NCBI GenBank assembly: GCA_046483025.1
Contig: JAWODZ010000221.1
Location: 1 to 9,910 of the forward strand
DNA length: 9,910 nt
Origin: CAYUAG01 sp046483025
GTDB lineage: Bacteria > Zhuqueibacterota > QNDG01 > CAYUAG01
Direction of reading: 5' to 3'
The notes beneath the pieces were generated by a model. It did not search any database. It saw nothing but the letters and a program-made list of their open reading frames with translations, and was not told where the DNA came from. Shown here one piece after another: positions 1 through 6,360 of this stretch. The position numbers and the translations under genes were made by a program. Position 1 is the stretch's first letter, and every line of letters starts with the position of its first letter.

Positions 1-962
1 CTGACCTTGAATCTGTAGGTTACTCCGGTGGACTGATAATTGCGAAAGACAGTAAAATAATTCTGGCAAAAGGATATGGATATGCTGACCGGGAACACCA
101 AAAAATATTTGACCGCAAAACAATCTTTACTATCGGATCAATCACCAAGCAGTTCACTGGTGCAGCAGTAGTAACATTGGAATCAATGGGAAAAATCTCC
201 TTTCATGATTCCATAACAGACTACTTCTCTCAAGTCCCGGCAGACAAAAAGAGCATTACCATACATCAATTACTCACCCATACTGCGGGTTTCCCTGGTG
301 CTATCGGTGATGATTATGAAAAAATCTCCAGAGATGATTTTATCCGGCAGGCTCTGAGTACTGAACTAAAATTTACTCCAGGTACTCGGTACAGTTACTC
401 TAATGTGGGATACAGTCTGTTAGGGGCAATCATTGAAATCGTTACCGGAAAAAGCTATGAATACTTTTTACGGAAAAATCTGTTTTTACCGGCTGGAATG
501 AAACATACCGGTTATGTATTACCTGAATGGAATGAAAAAAATATAGTGATTGGGTACAGAGGTGATAAAAAATGGGGTAAACCAACTGATCATTTGTGGG
601 GAGAAAACGGTCCGGGATGGCATTTGAAATGCAACGGCGGAATTCTGTCTACCCTTGATGATATGTACAAATGGGGAAAAGCAATCTTATCTGATTCTGT
701 GTTAAGCCGTGCAGTAAAGAAAAATTATCTGACACCTTATGTAGCGGAAAGCCCGGATTCACTAAGTTATTATGCCTATGGATGGGTGAGAATGAAATCC
801 AGAAGGGGCACTGATGTGATTACCCACAACGGCGGTAATCCCTATATCCAAAACGACATGTATATCTATCCCGACGATAAAGTGATCATGTTTATTACCT
901 CCAATAACGGTCATTTCTCCGCCATTGATCAAAGTGAGAAGATATTGGAGATGATTTTTTAA
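1..962 (+). CDS. Beta-lactamase-fold serine hydrolase (family S12 / class C-like), 5' end outside the window
   Basis: The reading frame is open from base 3, so the gene starts left of the window; about 319 codons are present to the TAA at 960-962. All three active-site elements of the Beta-lactamase (PF00144) superfamily are visible. They are S-I-T-K (nucleophile Ser at 138-140, Lys at 147-149), Y-S-N (396-404) and H-N-G-G (825-836), the last replacing the K-T-G box. The H-x-G variant is common in esterases, D-aminopeptidases and PBP4*-like proteins, so true beta-lactamase activity is not implied. The text L-L-T-H-T-A-G-F and the G-Y-S-L-L-G segment after Y-S-N are also typical. The likely reaction is hydrolysis of an ester or peptide bond through an acyl-serine; the substrate is unknown. 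A signal peptide cannot be assessed because the N-terminus is missing. The gene converges on the serpin gene, so the two are not one operon. I am sure of the fold, not of the substrate. Confidence 0.9.
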   Translation, partial: DLESVGYSGGLIIAKDSKIILAKGYGYADREHQKIFDRKTIFTIGSITKQFTGAAVVTLESMGKISFHDSITDYFSQVPADKKSITIHQLLTHTAGFPGAIGDDYEKISRDDFIRQALSTELKFTPGTRYSYSNVGYSLLGAIIEIVTGKSYEYFLRKNLFLPAGMKHTGYVLPEWNEKNIVIGYRGDKKWGKPTDHLWGENGPGWHLKCNGGILSTLDDMYKWGKAILSDSVLSRAVKKNYLTPYVAESPDSLSYYAYGWVRMKSRRGTDVITHNGGNPYIQNDMYIYPDDKVIMFITSNNGHFSAIDQSEKILEMIF

Positions 963-1016
963 TTTGAATTTGTGATTTGGAATTTACTTGATATTTGGAT
1001 ATTGTAATTTGTTATT
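961..1016. repeat. Degenerate ATTTG-rich repeat
   Basis: The pentamer ATTTG occurs five times in about 50 bases (962, 968, 975, 993 and 1007), embedded in near-copies of AATTTG and GATTTGGAATTT. It begins right at the stop codon of the hydrolase. From memory, similar AATTTG/GGAATTT low-complexity runs are scattered between genes in FCB-group genomes. Whether this one is dispersed here cannot be told from one copy. Confidence 0.45.
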
Positions 1017-1046
1017 TAATATTCACTAAAAACACCCTCTCTTTTA

Positions 1047-1066
1047 TCTCTCCCTCAAGGGAGAGA
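1047..1066. repeat. Perfect inverted repeat (8-bp stem, 4-base loop) between convergent genes
   Basis: TCTCTCCC at 1047-1054 pairs exactly with GGGAGAGA at 1059-1066 around the loop TCAA. It lies about 85 bases after the hydrolase stop and 230 bases after the serpin stop, so it could help end transcription from either side. No T-run follows the stem on either strand, which argues against a standard intrinsic terminator. The CTCTCCCT-AAGGGAGAG layout also resembles dispersed palindromic repeats found in many genomes. Confidence 0.55.
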
Positions 1067-1075
1067 AAGTTGTTC

Positions 1076-1100
1076 AGTTTCAACAAGCTCAGGATAAACT
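1076..1100. repeat. Short element with CAAGCTCAGG core, possible dispersed intergenic repeat
   Basis: The element is bounded by AGTTT (1076-1080) and its complement AAACT (1096-1100), with TTTCAACAAGCTCAGG inside. From memory, TTCRACAAGCTCAGG is a widespread intergenic motif in environmental bacterial genomes; that is recollection, not a search result. It starts ten bases after the 1047-1066 hairpin. Confidence 0.35.
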
Positions 1101-1186
1101 TTTATCACGGGGACTTTAATATTGTTTTATAAATTTATCAACCCCGAGATCGTTTAATTATATGAACAAAGCATATTTGTCAACCC

Positions 1187-1300
1187 CTAATTCAATACCT
1201 TATACCATATTTTCCTAACCAATAACCTCCCATTTTCCTTTTCTATCAACTGATTTCCATCCACAAACATTCTAACGTTCTTAGGTTCTGAAGGTCTCAT
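1187..1300 (-). CDS. Possible 37-residue small ORF coupled to the serpin stop
   Basis: An ATG at 1300-1298 overlaps the serpin TGA in an ATGA arrangement, and the frame runs 37 codons to TAG at 1187-1189. The peptide is mixed and basic, with M-F-V-D-G-N and R-L-L-V-R-K-I-W-Y-K, and has no signal peptide or membrane segment. A GGAG lies only two bases before the ATG, too close for a good ribosome site, so translation would depend on coupling to the serpin. I do not recognise it. It could equally be the decayed end of another gene or a chance ORF; 37 codons is short enough to arise by chance. Confidence 0.25.
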   Translation of the reverse strand: MRPSEPKNVRMFVDGNQLIEKENGRLLVRKIWYKVLN

Positions 1301-2520
1301 AACTCCGGTTCATGTAAAACACCCATAAACAACACCGTATTGGACTCCCTTTCCCGGATGACAAAAAGAAAAGGGCGGTTGAAACTGACAGTCATAGGTA
1401 CACTGGTTAATGAAACCTCTACTGAAGTTACAGCTGCTGCTTCAGTGCCTTTTTCATCCACTTGTATAAAACTCTTATGAAGCACATTACTGATATATAA
1501 CTGATAATCAGGATTTATATCTGAAAAATCAGCTCTGAACTCATCAAATGCTATTCCCATTCCCAAAGATTTCAGCACCTCATTAAGGTTTATTTTATAT
1601 TCTAAAGTAAATTTTGGAATTTTAAGTATCATCGTTACAGGGGAGAACTGATCAACCAGAGTATTCCATTCATTTCTGTCAAGACCGGTAATAATATCAG
1701 ATATTTTATAGCCGGAATTAGGCATTAGTAAAGACATACTGAAATTTCCCTGCCCATAAGCCAGATCAACAGCTCTAAACTGCTCTGTTTCAAGATACTG
1801 GAAATTCCCGTCCTGCTGCATAAAAGGACAAAGAACCGAATCACCATTTTGCTTTATAAACCAATTTTCTGAAGTCTGCTCCGGATCAAATGGATACTGC
1901 CAGAAGGCCTTAAAATAGATAGCGTTTATCAAATACATAACCACCAGAGGGTCAATTTTATTTACTATTTTTTCTATTTTACCATTGGTATTCTGAAAAA
2001 CCCAGTTGTTGATTATTTCCACAGCTTCTGAAGAGGAAAAATTCAGATTGTCTACTTCAGCATAAAAATATTTTTTATTCACATCAATAAAATCTTCCTG
2101 TACCGGAAAACCTTCCCTGATCCAGATTGAATTGGCAATATCCATCTGTACATGTTCATCCCGATTGGTCAGCAGATGTACGAGACTGGCATAATTTTTA
2201 TTGATCTGTTCATCGGTTAAATTCCCATATCCCAGGGTAGTGCGCATGGCAGTCTCGGTCTCACCTTCGGCCCCGTTGAAAGTCATTCCCAAAGCCAGGG
2301 AAATACTGAGCGGAGAAATGAAAATATTGGAATCCAGCTGTGCTGTAAAAACTTCCTTGAAAATCTCAAATCCAAATTCGGAAGAGGAGGTACTTAGTTC
2401 TTTTTCCAACAAAGTCAACTCCCTATCCATATTTTCCCCCGGGATCACAGAAAAATCCCTGGTACACATAAACAAAGATACAAACATCATTATTGAAATA
2501 AATAAGACTGAATTCTTCAT
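1297..2520 (-). CDS. Serpin-family serine/cysteine protease inhibitor, exported (possible lipoprotein)
   Basis: A 407-residue protein with full-length serpin architecture (PF00079). A hydrophobic N-terminus (residues 4-18) ends at Cys19 (S-L-F-M-C). This could be a loose lipobox, so the mature protein may be a lipoprotein; a plain signal peptide is the alternative. Serpin signatures follow in order: S-L-A-L-G-M-T-F-N-G-A (74-84), N-A-I-Y-F-K-A-F-W (199-207), S-L-L-M-P (263-267), and the breach/hinge segment from about 342. The hinge E-K-G-T-E-A-A-A-V-T (356-365) has small residues at P12-P9, as expected of an inhibitory serpin that inserts its loop. The reactive loop has the same length as that of alpha-1-antitrypsin, which places P1-P1' at Thr372-Ser373. 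The C-terminus R-P-F-L-F-V-I-R and L-F-M-G is canonical. The ATG is preceded by AGGAG at a six-base gap. It is the last large gene of a minus-strand series led by an ECF sigma factor. The target protease is unknown. Confidence 0.93.
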   Translation of the reverse strand: MKNSVLFISIMMFVSLFMCTRDFSVIPGENMDRELTLLEKELSTSSSEFGFEIFKEVFTAQLDSNIFISPLSISLALGMTFNGAEGETETAMRTTLGYGNLTDEQINKNYASLVHLLTNRDEHVQMDIANSIWIREGFPVQEDFIDVNKKYFYAEVDNLNFSSSEAVEIINNWVFQNTNGKIEKIVNKIDPLVVMYLINAIYFKAFWQYPFDPEQTSENWFIKQNGDSVLCPFMQQDGNFQYLETEQFRAVDLAYGQGNFSMSLLMPNSGYKISDIITGLDRNEWNTLVDQFSPVTMILKIPKFTLEYKINLNEVLKSLGMGIAFDEFRADFSDINPDYQLYISNVLHKSFIQVDEKGTEAAAVTSVEVSLTSVPMTVSFNRPFLFVIRERESNTVLFMGVLHEPEL

Positions 2521-2526
2521 TTTTTT

Positions 2527-2531
2527 CTCCT
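2527..2531 (-). promoter_or_regulatory. Ribosome binding site of the serpin gene
   Basis: AGGAG on the minus strand, six bases before the ATG at 2520. It fixes the start that includes the complete hydrophobic signal segment. Confidence 0.7.
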
Positions 2532-2538
2532 AATTTTT

Positions 2539-2563
2539 ATCTTCGTGATCTTCATGGTTAAAT
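2539..2563. repeat. Degenerate 9-base tandem repeat in the barrel-serpin gap
   Basis: On the plus strand CTTCGTGAT (2541-2549) is followed directly by CTTCATGGT (2550-2558), matching at 7 of 9 positions, then by TAAA. On the coding strand it reads TTTAACCATGAAGATCACGAAG. From memory this matches a family of intergenic sequences of the form AACCACGAAG-n-CACGAAG seen in many environmental genomes. It occupies most of the gap between two genes that are probably co-transcribed. Confidence 0.5.
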
Positions 2564-2576
2564 CAGACCTCATATA

Positions 2577-4379
2577 CTACAAAATCACCTCAAATCCCAG
2601 AGCCCAGTAATCCATATCTGAAAGATTACCTTCGGTTCTAAAAAATACCCGTATACCGGAACTATGTTCATATCTGGCTCCCAAATGAATATCCGTGTCT
2701 CTTTGGAGAGAAAAGGAAGGATCCGAGGTGTACAATTCATATCTGTTTTCTTCCAGATCACTGACTACCAACTCTCCGTCTATCCATCTTTGTTCAAGTT
2801 TGCGGGGATATACGACCGAGCCCTTTTCCTTACTGTCGTACCCGATAAAACTAAGGTGAGCTCCTAAAAGAATATCAAACCCTTTAACCATAGACAGTCT
2901 GAACCCAATCGGCAGAATACAATCCCATTGTTCTGAATGAAATGTGTAAACATAATTTTTCTCCTGACTGTACTGCCTCCTCCTGGTTTCCGGATCATAC
3001 TCAGAATATTCGGAAAAGTAACGATTCAGATAATCCGAAGTCTCGGTTATTTCTCTATCCAGAACGGTTCGGGAAAAATAAATACCGCTGAAAAGAGACC
3101 ATTTCTCATCCGGTGCATAGATAATCGAGGTAAACCACTGTACAGTACTGGAACTGGTGTTGCCGTCTCCATGTAAATTGGCAATACTCTTATAATAATT
3201 TCTTTGGCGGCGAAAATAATATTGCTGATTATGATAGTAATCATAGGTTCTGTCTGCATAGGTTGTATCATGAGAGTCGATCGTTCCAGATACATCACTG
3301 TTCAACCAGGAGGATTTTAAAAATGAACGTAAAGTAATATTCTGAGAAACCTTCTTTTCAAAGACCAGAGAGAATAAGGGTTGGGTATCATCAGAAGAAT
3401 ACTCTTCGTTTCTCATAAGATCATATTTTCGTAAACTATAATATCTTGTATCTTCCGCAGTTTCAGACCAGTTATCTAATGTATCCTGCACAGCCCTGTC
3501 GTCCCTGGTCGAACCAATCATATAACTTCCATACATACCCAGAGAAGTATTTTTATCCACATGATAGATGAACCCCAGACCACATTCATACTGATCACCA
3601 TTTATATTCAATAACTCGTCATTTAAATCAGCATAGCTGTAGTGAGGATGATATCCCCATTTGGAATCATATAGATTTCCATCACGTCTAAAAAAATAAT
3701 GTCCTAATTTTAGTCCGATGGAAAGAGAAGGTGACCACTTGTATCCCAAAAAAATCTCCACATGATTTCCCCAGACCTGCTGATTATTCTCATCCACCTC
3801 CAGGGTTTGGGGTTCCAGATTGTAATCATTCTCCGGAATGATCTTGTCTGTATCCCATCCCCGGTCATCCCACCATCCGGTTGACCGATAAGGTCCATAA
3901 TCAACCATGGTTCGGTTAACAACTCCCAAACAAAATTTTGAAGTTATTGGCTTCAGATAGGCAATATGGTAAACCGGTTCCGTATTCAGGAGATTAATAC
4001 CGGATGTATTATACCAGCGGGGAAGAACAGTATAGCTGTTTCCGTAGTCAGGATTAATATAGTAGGAAGAAGTTGAGCTGGCCTGATTGAAATTTACCTT
4101 TACATATAGTGTAGATTGAGACCGGGATGTAATAAAAGCCGGATTCCAGGATAGATCTGCATAGGGATCACCTATCATCCCGGATGCATAATCTCCTAAA
4201 ATATCCAGCTGCAGGGTTTGAAAATTAACATACTGCATATGGTATGGTACCGGAGGCTTATGAATAGTTGGAAAAGGCACCTGAGCTCCTGCAGCACTAG
4301 GATTTGAATATTGCATAAAAAAGATCATTAAAGTTATGATACATTTTACGTACAAAATTCTAAAATTTTTATTGTCCAT
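2577..4379 (-). CDS. Predicted outer-membrane beta-barrel protein of unknown function
   Basis: A 600-residue protein from the ATG at 4379. A TTG four codons upstream is open, but GGGAG sits five bases before this ATG. An N-terminal signal peptide has a hydrophobic core C-I-I-T-L-M-I-F-F-M and a likely cut near A-G-A/Q at about residues 31-33; there is no lipobox. After it comes G-D-Y-A-S-G-M-I-G-D-P-Y-A-D-L-S-W-N-P-A, which recalls the N-terminal region of FadL/PorV-type barrels where a small-residue run leads to N-P-A. The rest is rich in Tyr, Trp, Asp and Asn with alternating hydrophobic strands and polar loops. It ends in A-L-G-F-E-V-I-L, a plausible closing strand. Several internal loops are very acidic and aromatic. 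I cannot assign a substrate. It lies 75 bases after the anti-sigma-like gene and 56 bases before the serpin, all on one strand, so co-transcription is likely. A FadL-like transporter is possible; a surface assembly or binding protein is the alternative. Confidence 0.75.
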   Translation of the reverse strand: MDNKNFRILYVKCIITLMIFFMQYSNPSAAGAQVPFPTIHKPPVPYHMQYVNFQTLQLDILGDYASGMIGDPYADLSWNPAFITSRSQSTLYVKVNFNQASSTSSYYINPDYGNSYTVLPRWYNTSGINLLNTEPVYHIAYLKPITSKFCLGVVNRTMVDYGPYRSTGWWDDRGWDTDKIIPENDYNLEPQTLEVDENNQQVWGNHVEIFLGYKWSPSLSIGLKLGHYFFRRDGNLYDSKWGYHPHYSYADLNDELLNINGDQYECGLGFIYHVDKNTSLGMYGSYMIGSTRDDRAVQDTLDNWSETAEDTRYYSLRKYDLMRNEEYSSDDTQPLFSLVFEKKVSQNITLRSFLKSSWLNSDVSGTIDSHDTTYADRTYDYYHNQQYYFRRQRNYYKSIANLHGDGNTSSSTVQWFTSIIYAPDEKWSLFSGIYFSRTVLDREITETSDYLNRYFSEYSEYDPETRRRQYSQEKNYVYTFHSEQWDCILPIGFRLSMVKGFDILLGAHLSFIGYDSKEKGSVVYPRKLEQRWIDGELVVSDLEENRYELYTSDPSFSLQRDTDIHLGARYEHSSGIRVFFRTEGNLSDMDYWALGFEVIL

Positions 4380-4384
4380 TATTA

Positions 4385-4389
4385 CTCCC
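4385..4389 (-). promoter_or_regulatory. Ribosome binding site deciding the barrel-protein start
   Basis: GGGAG on the minus strand, five bases before the ATG at 4379. It overlaps the codons after the in-frame upstream TTG (4391) and so argues for the ATG as the true start. Confidence 0.6.
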
Positions 4390-4435
4390 AATACTTATAC
4401 AACATACTCCAATAATCCTTAGTATTATTTTTCTT

Positions 4436-4457
4436 GATCTCTGTGCTCTCTGCATTA
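4436..4457. repeat. Degenerate 9-base tandem repeat overlapping the anti-sigma-like stop codon
   Basis: CTCTGTGCT (4439-4447) is followed by CTCTGCATT (4448-4456), matching at 6 of 9 positions. On the coding strand this reads TTTAATGCAGAGAGCACAGAGATC. From memory it fits the ACGCAGAG-n-CACAGAG class of dispersed intergenic sequence, a sister to the CACGAAG class in the next gap. Its left end supplies the TAA stop of the upstream gene. Confidence 0.45.
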
Positions 4458-5642
4458 AAAATACACCCTGAACTGAATACCGCCTGATCCCAATTTAATA
4501 TTCTCACTGGTTAACGGACTGACAGGATACTTTATAAAGGGTTCAATTTGGATATCCATACCATTTCTTAATCTATAATTTACCCCCATGGAAAAATTAA
4601 TAATTTTAGCTGCATCAATCCTATTAAATGCTTTTACTGACTTTTCTTCCTCTTTGTAAACTGTAACAGCCCGTTCAGGATTCTCATCTATTGCCAAAAA
4701 AGTTTCTGCATAATAAGCACTTTTATAATTTTCTTCAAAATAAACCACAGAAGATATTCCTGCGGAAACAAATAAACTTCCCCTGGAATTTTCCATCAAA
4801 TCATATTTTAAATTAATTGGTATATCCAGGGCTAATAATTGCACATCCATTTTTTTGGATGGAGAACTGCCATATACCTCTGTTTTCTGAGAACCTTCAA
4901 TTTTACTGTCAATACCAATAACCTGTTTGGATAGTAAAACACCTACATCTACTTTTAACTGTGAAAACAGAGGAATTTCCGAGGATACACCTCCTGCAAA
5001 GCATATTTTGGTATTATAGTCATTCTCTGCCTGATTTATCAAAGGAGAAAAAATAATTCCTAATTTAATTTCTTTTTCCTTTTCTTCAGAAACTGACCTG
5101 ATATAACTACTTACTGCTAAGAGGGAATTCTCAGTTTCAAATTTTACAGGTTTTCCTTTTCCAGGCCTCCTTATTAATAAAGGTTCAATTACATCTTTTT
5201 CTTTATATTCTAATAAAATATCTCTTATTCCCTCTCCTCTCTTCTCAACTTCATCTGGTTCTAAAATAAATACATTATCTTTAGATAAAGATAGATCTGC
5301 CATTACTGCATTTCTGTTATCCTGGTTTCCGACAGTCGCTGAGCCTGTAACAGACATAGGTACCTTTGTTGATCCTATGATATCTTTAGCTGTATCTTCT
5401 CTGATCCTAATTATAGTATAATCTTCAGGATACATATTATACAAAACAATAATTAAAAAAATCAAACCCAACGAAGCAGCCATGGCCAGAGTGTATTTTA
5501 TCACCCGTTTTTTCCTGTAGTATAAAAGACGCTTTTCTAATTTTGCCCAGTTTTCAGCCTTATAGGGTTCAGAGTAAGTTTCAAATTTCTCTCTGAATGT
5601 ATCTCTCAATTTTTTATGAAACATGTCATTCATATCTATCAC
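4455..5642 (-). CDS. Anti-sigma-like membrane protein with C-terminal outer-membrane beta-barrel domain
   Basis: A 395-residue protein starting at GTG 5642, whose GTGA overlaps the sigma-factor stop by four bases. Residues 1-45 are a charged cytosolic segment with E-N-W-A-K-L-E-K-R-L, the W-x-x-L-E-x-x-L helix often seen in proteins encoded beside FCB-group ECF sigma factors. Residues about 48-68 are one membrane helix. Residues 69-190 form a polar linker. Residues 191-395 look like a PorT-like barrel: G-I-I-F-S-P-L, A-L-D-I-P-I-N-L-K-Y, and P-F-I-K-Y-P-V-S-P-L ahead of G-G-I-Q-F-R-V-Y-F at the very end, a classic closing strand with terminal Phe. The neighbour and overlap imply it binds and holds the sigma factor; this is inference, since no standard anti-sigma domain is obvious. 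No Shine-Dalgarno precedes the GTG, so translation is probably coupled; an ATG at 5633 is the alternative start. The odd point is one chain with both an inner-membrane helix and a barrel domain. Confidence 0.8.
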   Translation of the reverse strand: MIDMNDMFHKKLRDTFREKFETYSEPYKAENWAKLEKRLLYYRKKRVIKYTLAMAASLGLIFLIIVLYNMYPEDYTIIRIREDTAKDIIGSTKVPMSVTGSATVGNQDNRNAVMADLSLSKDNVFILEPDEVEKRGEGIRDILLEYKEKDVIEPLLIRRPGKGKPVKFETENSLLAVSSYIRSVSEEKEKEIKLGIIFSPLINQAENDYNTKICFAGGVSSEIPLFSQLKVDVGVLLSKQVIGIDSKIEGSQKTEVYGSSPSKKMDVQLLALDIPINLKYDLMENSRGSLFVSAGISSVVYFEENYKSAYYAETFLAIDENPERAVTVYKEEEKSVKAFNRIDAAKIINFSMGVNYRLRNGMDIQIEPFIKYPVSPLTSENIKLGSGGIQFRVYF

Positions 5643-6181
5643 TTAAAATAATTATTATACAAGTCACGTAACTTTTGTTTTGCCCGTTTTAAATAGGAGC
5701 GGGAAGTGCCTTCAGCAACTCCAAGAAGCCCTGCAATTTCTTTATGACTGTATCCCTCCATTTCATAAAGATTGAAAACCATTCTGTGGATATCTGATAG
5801 TTTTCTCAACAAGGTTAACATGTCTTCTAACTCCAAATTTTCAACAGCTTTATTGGTACAGTTATGTAGCTTTTGGGTATTAATATCAATAGATCCAGCT
5901 GATTTTGAATTTTCCCTGTAATGATCTATTGCTGTGTTGATAATTATTTTCCGTAACCAAGATTTAAAAGAATAAGCAATATCATACTTTTTTATCTTAG
6001 TAAATACTTTCAAAAAGCTATCATTTAATACTTCTTCTGCTGTTTCTTTATTTTTAGAATATCTCAGACAAATACTCATGGCATAACCATAGTAGTGCAT
6101 GTAGAGTTTTTGCTGTGATTCAATCTTCCCCCTTTTGCACCCTTTGATTATTTCTTCTTGTTTATAGTTTTCCAAACTCAA
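5639..6181 (-). CDS. ECF-type RNA polymerase sigma-70 factor
   Basis: A 180-residue ECF sigma factor with the usual two domains. Region 2 spans about residues 25-90: I-C-L-R-Y at 37-41, A-E-E-V-L-N-D-S-F-L-K-V-F at 48-60, and the DNA-melting stretch F-K-S-W-L-R-K-I-I-I-N-T-A-I-D-H-Y-R. Region 4 spans about 119-172, with the helix-turn-helix G-Y-S-H-K-E-I-A-G-L-L-G-V-A-E-G-T-S-R-S-Y-L. The length is normal and no extra C-terminal domain is present. The start is a TTG at 6181 with AGGAA nine bases upstream; an ATG nearer the AGGAA meets an in-frame TAG after two codons. The next possible ATG (residue 28) would cut into region 2. The gene leads the anti-sigma-like, barrel and serpin genes and probably controls them. 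It lies 179 bases from the kinase stop, enough for its own promoter. I could not find a convincing promoter sequence by eye. Confidence 0.94.
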   Translation of the reverse strand: MSLENYKQEEIIKGCKRGKIESQQKLYMHYYGYAMSICLRYSKNKETAEEVLNDSFLKVFTKIKKYDIAYSFKSWLRKIIINTAIDHYRENSKSAGSIDINTQKLHNCTNKAVENLELEDMLTLLRKLSDIHRMVFNLYEMEGYSHKEIAGLLGVAEGTSRSYLKRAKQKLRDLYNNYFK

Positions 6182-6190
6182 CTATTTCAT

Positions 6191-6195
6191 TTCCT
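6191..6195 (-). promoter_or_regulatory. Ribosome binding site supporting the TTG start of the sigma gene
   Basis: AGGAA on the minus strand. It abuts an ATG-AAA-TAG minimal ORF (6190-6182) and lies nine bases before the TTG at 6181, which is in the same frame as that ATG but after the TAG. Confidence 0.45.
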
Positions 6196-6312
6196 ATTTA
6201 TCTATACGTTGATTTGAAGTAAAACGTGGCAAATTGTCTTAAAATTACATTAAAAACATCAAAAATAATCTGAAGGTCAGGAAAAAGTAAACGATGTAAA
6301 TAAATATTCAGT

Positions 6313-6338
6313 ATAGATATAATATAAAAAATATCTAT
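6313..6338. repeat. AT-only-loop dyad between kinase and sigma genes
   Basis: ATAGATAT (6313-6320) is perfectly complementary to ATATCTAT (6331-6338) around a 10-base loop of A and T. It lies 22 bases after the kinase stop and about 130 bases before the sigma start. It could be a weak hairpin at the kinase 3' end or a regulator site. In such AT-rich sequence an 8-bp dyad may also be chance. Confidence 0.3.
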
Positions 6339-6360
6339 TACAAATAAACCATCTGTCGAA

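Larger units (their letters stand above)
963..1296. other. Convergent intergenic region with several repeat-like elements
   Basis: This 334-base gap separates the converging hydrolase and serpin genes. Its left half holds an ATTTG-rich stretch, a perfect 8-bp hairpin and a short element containing CAAGCTCAGG, each listed separately. Its right part (1187-1300, minus strand) has a 37-codon ORF overlapping the serpin stop. I see no tRNA, no canonical U-tailed terminator and no promoter I would defend. The mix of elements suggests neutral intergenic sequence in which short dispersed repeats have accumulated. Confidence 0.5.

Noticed and set aside
1047..1066. Intrinsic transcription terminator
   Set aside because: The stem is perfect but no T-run follows on either strand, so it is listed as an inverted repeat only.
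2201..2533. Plus-strand open frame of 110 codons over the serpin 5' end
   Set aside because: It is antisense to the serpin signal peptide and first helices, with no ribosome site and no recognisable protein.
2539..4457. CRISPR array or direct-repeat array
   Set aside because: The repeat units are 9 bases, adjacent and only two per site. There are no spacers of regular length and no cas genes.
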